Position numbers and translations under genes: made by a program
Part shown: positions 8,953 to 17,268 of the stretch, piece by piece
Numbering within the stretch: the first letter of the stretch is position 1
Layout: each line of letters starts with the position of its first letter
Assembly: GCF_947489035.1 (NCBI RefSeq)
Contig: NZ_CANLCI010000007.1
Location: forward strand, 1 to 64,000
Direction of reading: 5' to 3'
DNA: 64,000 nucleotides
DNA from: an uncultured Ferrimonas sp.
Lineage (GTDB): Bacteria; Pseudomonadota; Gammaproteobacteria; Enterobacterales; Shewanellaceae
Notes under the pieces: generated by a model
The model's input: only the letters and a program-made list of their open reading frames with translations
What the model was told of the DNA's origin: nothing
The model's database searches: none

Positions 8953-9066
8953 CTACTTCCACCAGGCTTCTGCTTTCGTCACTTCCAAGTTCTCAAACCC
9001 CGCAAGGTTGGCCACACTGTGACGCTTCTCTTTGCGGCCAAAGGCGACTTTGATCAGGTTAAACAT
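8953..9066 (-). CDS. 37-residue protein of unknown function
   Basis: A small frame read directly from the sequence: it opens MFNLIKVAFGRKEKRHSV and ends EAWWK, with a basic middle and an amphipathic start. ATG at 9066 is preceded by GGAAAAGGAATACA, a good ribosome site. It lies 26 bp after the stop of the tandem-repeat protein on the same strand and is followed by a possible terminator at 8901-8923, so the two probably form an operon. It has no signal peptide, unlike its neighbour, but shares a WW pair with the repeats. I do not recognise the family. The ribosome site, spacing and terminator support a real gene. Confidence 0.6.
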   Translation of the reverse strand: MFNLIKVAFGRKEKRHSVANLAGFENLEVTKAEAWWK

Positions 9067-9092
9067 ATTGTATTCCTTTTCCTGTCGTTGGT

Positions 9093-9800
9093 TTAAGAGT
9101 TGATTTGGTTAGGCTTTTCATCACCCCACCAAGGTAGGGCAGCGATTTGGTTCGGCTTTTCATCGCCCCACCAAGGCAGGGCAGCGATTTGGTTCGGCTT
9201 TTCATCACCCCACCAAGGTAGGGCAGCGATTTGGTTCGGTTTTTCATCGCCCCACCAAGGCAGGGCAGCGATTTGGTTAGGCTTTTCATCACCCCACCAA
9301 GGCAGGGCAGCGATTTGGTTCGGCTTTTCATCACCCCACCAAGGCAGGGCAGCGATTTGGTTAGGCTTTTCATCGCCCCACCAAGGCAGGGCAGCGATTT
9401 GGTTAGGCTTTTCATCGCCCCACCAAGGCAGGGCAGCGATTTGGTTCGGTTTTTCATCACCCCACCAAGGCAGGGCAGCGATTTGGTTAGGCTTTTCATC
9501 GCCCCACCAAGGAAGGGCGGCGATTTGGTTCGGTTTTTCATCACCCCACCAAGGCAGGGCAGCGATTTGATTCGGTTTTTCATCGCCCCACCAAGGCAGG
9601 GCAGCGATTTGATTCGGTTTTTCATCACCCCACCAAGGCAGGGCAGCGATTTTATTTGTTTCCGTCGTTGGTTTTGACCAAGGAAGATTTGATTCTGAAG
9701 TTGAATCCGATGGATTGGTATCCCATGGCATGCCCGCAAATGCAGTAGCAGAGAAAAGAGCGGCGGCGATCAGAGTTGCAGTTTTGGTTAGCTTTTTCAT
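9093..9800 (-). CDS. secreted protein of 13 identical 14-residue repeats
   Basis: A 235-residue protein. Residues 1-22 form a clear Sec signal peptide (MKKLTKTATLIAAALFSATAFA). Two degenerate motifs, GMPWDTNP and NLPWSKPT, follow, then 13 perfect copies of IAALPWWGDEKPNQ (residues 51-232) and a terminal INS. Each copy has two tryptophans and two prolines, and net charge about minus one. No cysteine, protease site or known domain is visible. The ATG at 9800 is enclosed in a strong inverted repeat (9794-9845). Other frames across the repeats are also open on both strands, but only because the unit is 42 bp long; the signal peptide and perfect protein conservation fix this frame. I do not recognise the family. 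Periplasmic or exported location is inferred from the signal peptide. Confidence 0.85.
   Translation of the reverse strand: MKKLTKTATLIAAALFSATAFAGMPWDTNPSDSTSESNLPWSKPTTETNKIAALPWWGDEKPNQIAALPWWGDEKPNQIAALPWWGDEKPNQIAALPWWGDEKPNQIAALPWWGDEKPNQIAALPWWGDEKPNQIAALPWWGDEKPNQIAALPWWGDEKPNQIAALPWWGDEKPNQIAALPWWGDEKPNQIAALPWWGDEKPNQIAALPWWGDEKPNQIAALPWWGDEKPNQINS
9105..9650 (-). repeat. 13 x 42-bp tandem repeat
   Basis: Thirteen contiguous 42-bp units with no spacers. I find six variable codon positions (Asn AAC/AAT, Pro CCT/CCG, Lys AAG/AAA, Gly GGT/GGC, Leu CTA/CTG/CTT, Ala GCT/GCC), all third-base and all synonymous. The Gly codon almost alternates GGT/GGC along the array, suggesting that some growth happened by 84-bp doublets. 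Confidence 0.97.
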
Positions 9801-9845
9801 GGTTCAATCCATCCATAGTATTGGAATTTGTCTGAACCATGAAAA
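9794..9845 (-). promoter_or_regulatory. inverted repeat enclosing the start codon of the repeat protein
   Basis: TTTTCATGGTTCA (9794-9806) and TGAACCATGAAAA (9833-9845) are perfect 13-base complements separated by 26 bp; a GC pair extends the stem past one bulged base. In the minus-strand transcript the 3' arm carries the initiating ATG and the loop carries the GGATGGAT ribosome site. No T-run follows, so it is not a normal terminator of the upstream gene. Translational control is an inference. Confidence 0.6.
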
Positions 9846-9863
9846 GCAACCTATGTGCCAGTT

Positions 9864-12800
9864 TTATATGACAATTTCTTGGCGTTTCCCTTCGGGGGTG
9901 ATTATTTTGTCGTGAACGAGTTTATGTAGCTCTGACTCTTGCACTGGCTTACTGAAGAGAAAACCTTGGATCATTTCGCAATGGAGCTGCTGCAATACCG
10001 TAACTTGCGATTCGTGTTCGACCCCTTCAGCCACCACGGTTAATCCCAGGTTGCGTGCGATGGTGATGATCGAATCAACCATGGACTTATCTTCGAGTGA
10101 GGTTGAGATGTCATCGACAAAGGATTTATCAATTTTTAAGGTGTTTAACGGCAATTGCTTTAGGTATGCCAATGAGGAGTAACCGGTACCAAAGTCATCC
10201 AGCGCCAAACTCACGCCAAGGTTTTGTAACTCAAGCAAGGTTTCTTTAGCGCGCTCTGGCTGCTCAATCACCGCACTTTCGGTTATCTCTAACTCTAAGT
10301 GGTGCGCTGGTAGTTGAGTGAGCTCTAGGATTCGCTCTACTTGTTCAGGTAAGTTAGGCATATTGAGCTGTTTAGAGGATAAGTTAACCGCCACACGTCC
10401 TTCAAAATAGCCCTCATCCAGTAATTTTTTGGTGGTGAAGCAAGCCTGCTTAAGTACCAGTTCTCCAATCTCAATGATCAGGTTACTTTCTTCGGCTAAG
10501 GGGATAAATTGCGCTGGTGAGATCAGCCCTTGTTCAGGGTGGCGTAAGCGCACCAATGCTTCCATGCCGCAGATGGCATAGCTGTCACCATTCACCTTTG
10601 GCTGGTAGTGGATCTCATACCAATTTTCTTTCAAGCCCTGACGCATTAAGCCTTCAAGGTTCATGCGTGACATCGCCTGTTTATTCAATTCTTCACTGAA
10701 GAACTGATAACGATTCCCCCCTTGGCTCTTAGCGTGGTACATCGCTAAATCGGCTTTTCTTAAGAGAGACTGGGTGTTGTTATCATCATCGGGGAAATGC
10801 ACCAAGCCCATGCTGGCACTGATGTAGTGCTGTTGATGTTCAATGGTATAGGGCTGTTCAAAAGTCTTTAGCACAGCTTCTGCGCGGCGAGCACTGCGAG
10901 CAATTTGGATATCTTCTTCAAAAACGATGGCAAACTCATCGCCCCCTAAACGGTGCAGAATGCTTTGTTTGGGTAACTTGCCTTTTAAGCGACTCGCCAC
11001 ATGGCACAATAACTGATCCCCAGCGCCATGCCCTAAGGAGTCATTTACTCGTTTGAAGTTATCCAGGTCGAACAGCATCAAGCAGAAAGGCTTACTTTGC
11101 TCAATTAAGTTATCAATGTGAACTTGAAAGTAGTTTCGGTTTGGCAGCCCAGTTAAGCCGTCGTTGTTGGCAAGTCGGCGCAGTTCGCTGTCAGCCTGCT
11201 TACGCATGGTAATATCAGAAAACACGCCAACGTAGAAACAACTGTGGGTGTGTTGATCGAATAATCTATCGATATTAAGTTCCATGTCGATGGATTCACC
11301 ATTCGCTTTCCTGAATGCAATTTCATCATTCCATCGACCTTGTTTCTCTAACAGTAATTTCAAGTTGGCAAGAAATGTGTCGGGGTATTCACTGAACCAA
11401 ATCTCACGCCCAATCAACTCTTCTCGGCTATAGCCTGAGATTTGTTTGCAGGCATCGTTCACTTCGATGAAGTTATAATTTTCATCAAGAATGAACATCC
11501 CTTCTGAGATGTTGGTTAACGCCTTTTCAAACAGCGACAAACGATCTTCAGAGGCTTTGGATTTTGTGATGTCTTTGATCGTTCCGGTCATTCGTGCAGG
11601 TCTATCGGCGCTGTCGCGTTCAACCACTTTGGCTCGGTCAAGGAGCCACACCCAATTTCCTTCATTATTTTTTACACGATAAGCGGCTTCAAAATGTTCA
11701 CTTTTCCCCTCAAAGTGGCTAATCAAGGTTGAATTCACGCGCTCGATGTCGTCAGGGTGAATGTTTCGAGTCCCAGAACTGATGTGGTCGCCTTGTTCGC
11801 CTAAGTTTAGGCTTTTCCACATATTTGATCGGTATATTTTCCCCGCTTTAATGTCCCAGTCCCACATCTCATCGCCGCTTCCCCATAAGGATAGCTTTAG
11901 GCGTTCCTCACTCTTTTTAATCTTTTCTTGGACATCTTTTCTTCGATTAAATTCTTTTATTAAAAAGATAATTAATAAAAATAAAATAACTATGTAAATT
12001 ATTTTGGCATAATGGCTTAGCCAGGGCGGAGGGGAAATGTAAATTTCTAACTGGTTAGTCTCAGATTCGAATTTAGTATTTTTACTTACTAGCTTATATT
12101 CTAGTGTGTATTTACCATATGGAAGATTGGTGAAGGTAATACTGTTTATTCCATCTAATTCAATCCACTTCTCTGAGCTTCCCAGTAATCGATATTCATA
12201 TTTCTTTTCATTTTCAGCTAAACCTGAAAAATCACCAAGTTCAATGCTAAAGGGATAGTCAGAATGTTTTAACTGTATTTTTTTCGCAATGTACGCGGGT
12301 TCTTTTTCCCAGCCAACAAATTTAAGTTCTTTATTGAATAGTTTAAACTTATTAATGAATGGAGATATGTTTTGTACATCGTTTTTATATAGTGACTTTA
12401 TATTCTCAATAGAATTGATGCCGTCAACACCAGCAAAATACAAGTTTTCGTTTGTGCTATTAAGTGACGCCATACCGTTGTATTCTTTTTGTGCGCCACC
12501 ACTAACTGCAATCGCATTAATAATATTTTCGGATGAAGTGTCATAGATTAATATCTTGCCTTTTGATGATAGTATAAGTAAGTTATCAACCTTTTCTGCA
12601 CTGTATATTGATTCTGATAATAGTTTTTCTGAATTATTATTTGCTAATTTATATAATCCATTCAATGTTCCAATGTATAAGTTATCATTTATACTATCAA
12701 TGGAGGTGACAATGTCATTAGGTAGTATAATTTTAGCATTTTCATTATGTTCTTCTAACAGTCCACTTTGAGATCCAATATATAATTTGCCGTTTAAATG

Positions 12801-14066
12801 GTGAATTTTAAATATTGGTGATTCTCGGTCTATAGAATACAAAGAAATTATTGATTTTTTGTTTGTATCAAATTTAAGCACTTCACCGGAAATTGTACCA
12901 AAGGTTAATCCTTCATTACATGTTGAGATCGTAGTGACAATGGTATCTTTATCGCCATATATTTTGTTCGTTTTGCTACCATCAAACAAAAACAGGCCAC
13001 CCTTTCCACCAATGTAAACATTGGAGTTGTCAACGCAAATTGTCTTTGGGCCAGACACTCCAACATTGATCGTATTTAAAGGTTTTAAATTTGAATTTAA
13101 AACCTTTAAATATTCAGTTCTATCGCTATATAGTATGTTTCCTAAGTAGTTAGCGAAGGACCATATAGACTTTGTTGATTTTTCATCAGAAGTGAAAAGC
13201 TTAACTTCGGAGTCTATGTTTCTTATTCTAGCTATGCCTTTATATGGAGCGATATACCATAAGTTTCCTGTTTCAGAGACGACAAAATCATTGGTTTTAA
13301 AATCTCCAATTTTACTTTTTGTTTCTTCATAAAGATTTATTTTGTAAATTTCTTTTCCAGATAGTATGTAATATTTATTTTTGTGCTTCTGTACTTTAGA
13401 AATAGACTCTATATTAAAGTCATTGATAATTACTGAGTTGTTTTTATTTTTTACCGACACTTTCTTTCTTAGGTCAGTAAAATTGTAGCTGTCAACTATG
13501 TTCTCGTTTAGATCGTATAAAACTTGATCGTTTGATAAGGTAAAAATATTACCTTTAAGTGAAAGTAGTTTTCGATCTTTATATTTATTGTTAGATAAGG
13601 TTTTTGATTCTTTTTTATCTAAAGATAGAATGTTTTTATCGGTTAATATTAAAAGTCTACCATTGTGAGTCGTATAGCTTAAAATCTTATTGTATGGTAT
13701 TTCTTTTAAAAGATTAAAATAATCTTCTTTAGATTGATAATTATATATTCCATAGTCTGTTACAATCCACATGCTTCCATTTGGAATTGTAACGATATCG
13801 TATATCGTAGATGCACTTAAGCCATGTTCATTCGAGTCATCTTTTAAGTACTGTTTGAATTTTCGCCCATCAAAGCGGTTTAGACCATTAATGGTCCCAA
13901 CCCATATAAAGCCAAAGTCATCCTCGGCGATGCTAAGAACATGAGTCTCTGACAGGCCCTGTTCGATGCCAAAGTGTTGGGTGCGGTAGACCTGCTCAAA
14001 CCCTGGGGTTTGAGCGAGGATTGAGCTGCTGAAAAGCAGCGCAAAGATAGCGGTCCATAGCCTCAT
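9864..14066 (-). CDS. beta-propeller sensor with PAS, GGDEF and EAL domains
   Basis: A 1400-residue membrane sensor for cyclic-di-GMP turnover. A signal peptide (1-18) precedes a two-component-regulator-type beta-propeller (about 25-610, blocks such as GLSETHVLSIAEDDFGFIWVGT), a Y_Y_Y domain (about 620-685, PYGKYTLEYKL), one membrane helix (about 690-712), two PAS/PAC domains (about 740-960), GGDEF (965-1125, intact RLGGDEF) and EAL (1140-1380). The inhibitory-site RxxD is replaced by PKQS. EAL residues appear complete: EALVRLRHPE, NLSSKQL, EITES, DDFGTGYSS, KIDKSF and AEGVE. ATG at 14066 follows GGAAG; a TTG four codons earlier is less likely. The periplasmic half is very AT-rich compared with the catalytic half and neighbours. 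The ligand is unknown. Confidence 0.9.
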   Translation of the reverse strand: MRLWTAIFALLFSSSILAQTPGFEQVYRTQHFGIEQGLSETHVLSIAEDDFGFIWVGTINGLNRFDGRKFKQYLKDDSNEHGLSASTIYDIVTIPNGSMWIVTDYGIYNYQSKEDYFNLLKEIPYNKILSYTTHNGRLLILTDKNILSLDKKESKTLSNNKYKDRKLLSLKGNIFTLSNDQVLYDLNENIVDSYNFTDLRKKVSVKNKNNSVIINDFNIESISKVQKHKNKYYILSGKEIYKINLYEETKSKIGDFKTNDFVVSETGNLWYIAPYKGIARIRNIDSEVKLFTSDEKSTKSIWSFANYLGNILYSDRTEYLKVLNSNLKPLNTINVGVSGPKTICVDNSNVYIGGKGGLFLFDGSKTNKIYGDKDTIVTTISTCNEGLTFGTISGEVLKFDTNKKSIISLYSIDRESPIFKIHHLNGKLYIGSQSGLLEEHNENAKIILPNDIVTSIDSINDNLYIGTLNGLYKLANNNSEKLLSESIYSAEKVDNLLILSSKGKILIYDTSSENIINAIAVSGGAQKEYNGMASLNSTNENLYFAGVDGINSIENIKSLYKNDVQNISPFINKFKLFNKELKFVGWEKEPAYIAKKIQLKHSDYPFSIELGDFSGLAENEKKYEYRLLGSSEKWIELDGINSITFTNLPYGKYTLEYKLVSKNTKFESETNQLEIYISPPPWLSHYAKIIYIVILFLLIIFLIKEFNRRKDVQEKIKKSEERLKLSLWGSGDEMWDWDIKAGKIYRSNMWKSLNLGEQGDHISSGTRNIHPDDIERVNSTLISHFEGKSEHFEAAYRVKNNEGNWVWLLDRAKVVERDSADRPARMTGTIKDITKSKASEDRLSLFEKALTNISEGMFILDENYNFIEVNDACKQISGYSREELIGREIWFSEYPDTFLANLKLLLEKQGRWNDEIAFRKANGESIDMELNIDRLFDQHTHSCFYVGVFSDITMRKQADSELRRLANNDGLTGLPNRNYFQVHIDNLIEQSKPFCLMLFDLDNFKRVNDSLGHGAGDQLLCHVASRLKGKLPKQSILHRLGGDEFAIVFEEDIQIARSARRAEAVLKTFEQPYTIEHQQHYISASMGLVHFPDDDNNTQSLLRKADLAMYHAKSQGGNRYQFFSEELNKQAMSRMNLEGLMRQGLKENWYEIHYQPKVNGDSYAICGMEALVRLRHPEQGLISPAQFIPLAEESNLIIEIGELVLKQACFTTKKLLDEGYFEGRVAVNLSSKQLNMPNLPEQVERILELTQLPAHHLELEITESAVIEQPERAKETLLELQNLGVSLALDDFGTGYSSLAYLKQLPLNTLKIDKSFVDDISTSLEDKSMVDSIITIARNLGLTVVAEGVEHESQVTVLQQLHCEMIQGFLFSKPVQESELHKLVHDKIITPEGKRQEIVI

Positions 14067-14175
14067 TGTGACTTCCAAATGTTGCTAAACGTAATTCTGC
14101 CAAAGTTACCATTCTATCGGGGTGTATCCAAGTAACAGAACAATAGGTGTTGTTAGGCAATGTAAAAAATTATGT

Positions 14176-16962
14176 TTAAAAATCAATCATTTTGGATTGG
14201 TGCTTAAAACCCGCCAAGTCGGTAATTTGACGTTCACCACGTAACGGTGTCATTTCAGTATGAGAGCTGCCACTGGTGTATAACACCAGTCGATTGGGAT
14301 TCTTGCTGCGCATCCGTTCCATCATAAAGCGGATCAATTCAGCGCGTTCAATACCAGTAAGCAATTCGGCAATTTTCTGACGCTGGTCAAAACTGTGGTC
14401 TTTTCCACCAATAGAGACCCAAGCACGCTGGGCTTTGGCTTTTAAATTATTGTCTTGTTCTGTGATTTGATCGGCTAATGCGGTTTTGGTTGATTCCCAT
14501 TGGCTGCTGGAAATCTGCATTAAGGCGTAACCGAAGTCGCTGATAAATTGATCAATCGATTCGAGCAGTTGTAATGGCCCAGCCACAGGGCTTTGGATGT
14601 AAAAGATAATCCCAGGACAGCGACTCATCGGCACATAGCTGGTACCAACCATATAGCCCAGTTGTTGTTTCGTACGCAGTTCGTGGAAAAAGTCGCTAGA
14701 GATGGCGTGGTTGAGTAGGCAGAACATCGCCATTTTGTACAGATCATTCGAGCGTGATTGGTAGTACACCAAGATGGAGCTATCAGAGTGGAAGCTGTCG
14801 ATTTCTCGGAATACCGTGCCACGATCGGCAATGCTGATCAGGTTTCTGGCGACCTCTTTACCGGGCTGACCAACCTCTTTGAGGAGCTGTTCCAGTCGAT
14901 GGGCTTGGCCAATCGCTTCAGCGCCGGTCCAGTCGCCATACACCATGGCTTCTACTTTTAACTGGGTGTAGAGCTGATCCAGATGCTGATGCAGTTCATC
15001 CAAGCTCACCGTTTCCAATTCGTCAGCCATATCCAGCGGACCATAGCTGCGTTGCTGCAGAGTTGTGGTTAAGGCGCTGAATAGCCGTGAGATCGGTCGC
15101 GCGTTGCGGCTGCCATTCCAGCTGCGTAACACCTGCTGCTTAATGTCATCAAAGCGAGCTTGGGTGAAGTTGCGTTGGCGCGTGTGGTGCAGCAGCACCG
15201 CCAATAATTTCTCTTGGCCGCCAGTAAAGCCACTTAGGTGCAAGGTTAACCCACCCTGATGGGGGTAGATGTTGTAGCTAAGGCCGGCCACTTCGGCAGA
15301 ATAGGTGATCTCGGTGAGTGCGTCATTTAACAGGCTGATGTACAGCCGCGTCATGGCGGCGGCGCGGCAGGTGTTGTGGCTCTTATCGCTGTCGAGGGCA
15401 ACAAACAAGTGCGCTTTGGGCACATTAAATTCGTTGTCTTTCTTGTGCCAAAAGATCAGCTGCTCATTTTGGTAGATAACCTCAGGGTTAGGTTGATCGC
15501 CTTCGGATGGGCGCGGATCCAACAGTTCACTAAGGTACTCATTTGGCTCTGGCAGCGCTAAGCGCGGTTCCCGTGCGAGCGACAGCCACTGGGTTTTGCG
15601 TTCAGCACTGATGGGGGTAACCGCGTATGGGGTGTCGTACCATTGGGCGCTTCTGTCGGTAGCCAGATCGGGGGCCACCACACTTAAGCGCAAATTATTG
15701 GCGCTAAAGTGCGCCAAAATTTGCTCGATCACCGGCTGATTCAAACCATCCATGCGGTAGTCACCAAACAAAGTATCTTGCACCTCGTAATGGTGCATGT
15801 TGACCGCTAAGTGACTGGCGATGTCCACCGGTTTCGCCTGCTCTTGATAACGAAAGGCCCGCTCTAATAGCCGTTGTCGCTCTTGATAGCGCCATTGCTC
15901 GATGCCGGTATCGCTGACCAACTGAATAAACTGAAACGTGAGCGCAATGATGTCGTCAATGCGCTTCAGCCCCAGCTCCGTAAGCTGAAAGCTGATGTTG
16001 TAATCTTTGAAGTTGTAGCCGTTAATGCCGCCACCAGCAGACAGCTGCACAATCAATCCATCGTCGCGCAGCACCGACATTAAACTGCCCACGCCTTCGT
16101 GCCCTAACAGATAAGACAGGTAGGTCAGAGGCTTATGCCGATACCAGTCATCCAGCGACCCCATAGGGAAGGTCATGGTTAACTGGCGTGCCTTTTTCAG
16201 CGGCAGCATTGAGATCTCAATGCCAAGTTCGTTGTCGCTGTACAGCGGCACTTCGGGCAGATCCTTCGCTTCATCGTTGTTGGCAATCTCGCTGAATTGC
16301 TCGATAACCAAACGTTCCAGCTCATCCAAAGGCTCTGGTTGCACTAACGCTAGGGTCATTTGATTGGCGGAATAGTGACGCTGATGGAATGCGATCAAGG
16401 CATCGCGCACCGGCTTGCCATCACGGTCTTCTAGAGTTTGCTGGTTACCCACCGAAAACTTGGCAAAGGGGTGCAGAGGATTAACGGTTTCTTTATGTAC
16501 CTGATAGAAGCGGCGGGTGTCGTCTTGCAGCTTCATTTTAAATTCTGAGTCCACCGATTGCCGCTCTTTGTCGACTAAGTGTTCATCAAACAGCGGGGCG
16601 GTAAAGAACTGACAGAAGCGATCCAGCGATTCAACAAAGGCTTCGGGCTTCACGTCAAAATAGAAACTGGTGAATTCTGGGCCGGTCCAAGCGTTATGGT
16701 TACCGCCATTTTGGCTGATGAACTGCTGGTATTCGCCAGCAATCGGGTATCGCTCGGTGCCTAAAAACAGCATGTGTTCTAAAAAGTGCGCCATGCCTTC
16801 TCGGTCGGCGGGATCATCAAATTGCCCCACCTTCACCGCCATGGCACCGGCGGATTTACTGGCTGAAGGATCTTGCACTAATAACACTCGCAATTTATTC
16901 GTGAGGGTTAAATAGCGATATTGGCGCGGATCGTTGGGGCTGATTTTAAGTGATTGATGCAT
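14176..16962 (-). CDS. M16 family zinc metallopeptidase, insulinase/pitrilysin-like
   Basis: A 928-residue protein with the full M16A architecture: the inverted zinc motif H-F-L-E-H at residues 59-63 (AHFLEHMLFLGTERYP), the third zinc ligand about 75 residues later in SVDSEFKM, the NGGNHNAWTGPEFTSFYF block, and an inactive C-terminal half containing LRTKQQLGYMVGTSY. It degrades peptides in this family. It has no signal peptide, so it is probably cytoplasmic, unlike periplasmic E. coli protease III. ATG at 16962 is preferred to a TTG four codons upstream. It stands alone, transcribed divergently from sixA. Confidence 0.92.
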   Translation of the reverse strand: MHQSLKISPNDPRQYRYLTLTNKLRVLLVQDPSASKSAGAMAVKVGQFDDPADREGMAHFLEHMLFLGTERYPIAGEYQQFISQNGGNHNAWTGPEFTSFYFDVKPEAFVESLDRFCQFFTAPLFDEHLVDKERQSVDSEFKMKLQDDTRRFYQVHKETVNPLHPFAKFSVGNQQTLEDRDGKPVRDALIAFHQRHYSANQMTLALVQPEPLDELERLVIEQFSEIANNDEAKDLPEVPLYSDNELGIEISMLPLKKARQLTMTFPMGSLDDWYRHKPLTYLSYLLGHEGVGSLMSVLRDDGLIVQLSAGGGINGYNFKDYNISFQLTELGLKRIDDIIALTFQFIQLVSDTGIEQWRYQERQRLLERAFRYQEQAKPVDIASHLAVNMHHYEVQDTLFGDYRMDGLNQPVIEQILAHFSANNLRLSVVAPDLATDRSAQWYDTPYAVTPISAERKTQWLSLAREPRLALPEPNEYLSELLDPRPSEGDQPNPEVIYQNEQLIFWHKKDNEFNVPKAHLFVALDSDKSHNTCRAAAMTRLYISLLNDALTEITYSAEVAGLSYNIYPHQGGLTLHLSGFTGGQEKLLAVLLHHTRQRNFTQARFDDIKQQVLRSWNGSRNARPISRLFSALTTTLQQRSYGPLDMADELETVSLDELHQHLDQLYTQLKVEAMVYGDWTGAEAIGQAHRLEQLLKEVGQPGKEVARNLISIADRGTVFREIDSFHSDSSILVYYQSRSNDLYKMAMFCLLNHAISSDFFHELRTKQQLGYMVGTSYVPMSRCPGIIFYIQSPVAGPLQLLESIDQFISDFGYALMQISSSQWESTKTALADQITEQDNNLKAKAQRAWVSIGGKDHSFDQRQKIAELLTGIERAELIRFMMERMRSKNPNRLVLYTSGSSHTEMTPLRGERQITDLAGFKHQSKMIDF

Positions 16963-17268
16963 GCAGTACCCCAACGGTCAAAAGTGAACGGATGTATCCA
17001 TATAAGCCTAGTGTGCGCGTAGAACTGAGCAAGAGCAATTGCTTGGGTGATGATCAGACCAATGTCGAGTCGATTGCCGCTATCGATTTGTGAATAATTG
17101 TCACAATCTAAGCGGCTTTACATCGAATAATCAGGCTGATAGTGAAATTTTACCCGCTAAAATAGGGGCCAGATCACCAGCGCGGTTCAATAGGGTAGGC
17201 GAGATGCTTTTGTGTTGTGAGTTGGCGGAGTACACTGCAGGGCAAGCAAGTAGTAGGTGCAAGATTAA
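16963..17268. other. divergent intergenic region between the M16 peptidase and sixA
   Basis: About 306 bp without a convincing gene. It should hold promoters for both divergent genes. The most regular element is TTGTGA (17088-17093) and TCACAA (17101-17106) separated by seven bases, which resembles a CRP site but has one base too many. An AT-rich stretch with TAAAAT near 17157 could be the sixA -10 box. Confidence 0.5.

Noticed and set aside
9105..9650. Regular repeats that might be a CRISPR array
   Set aside because: The units are contiguous without spacers, are coding, and no cas genes are nearby.
9100..9739. Three long open frames over the tandem repeats in other frames and on the plus strand
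   Set aside because: The repeat unit is 42 bp, so any frame lacking a stop in one unit stays open throughout. None has a signal peptide or ribosome site, and base changes between units are nonsynonymous in them.
17088..17106. CRP site between the M16 peptidase and sixA
   Set aside because: TTGTGA and TCACAA are correct half-sites but are seven rather than six bases apart.
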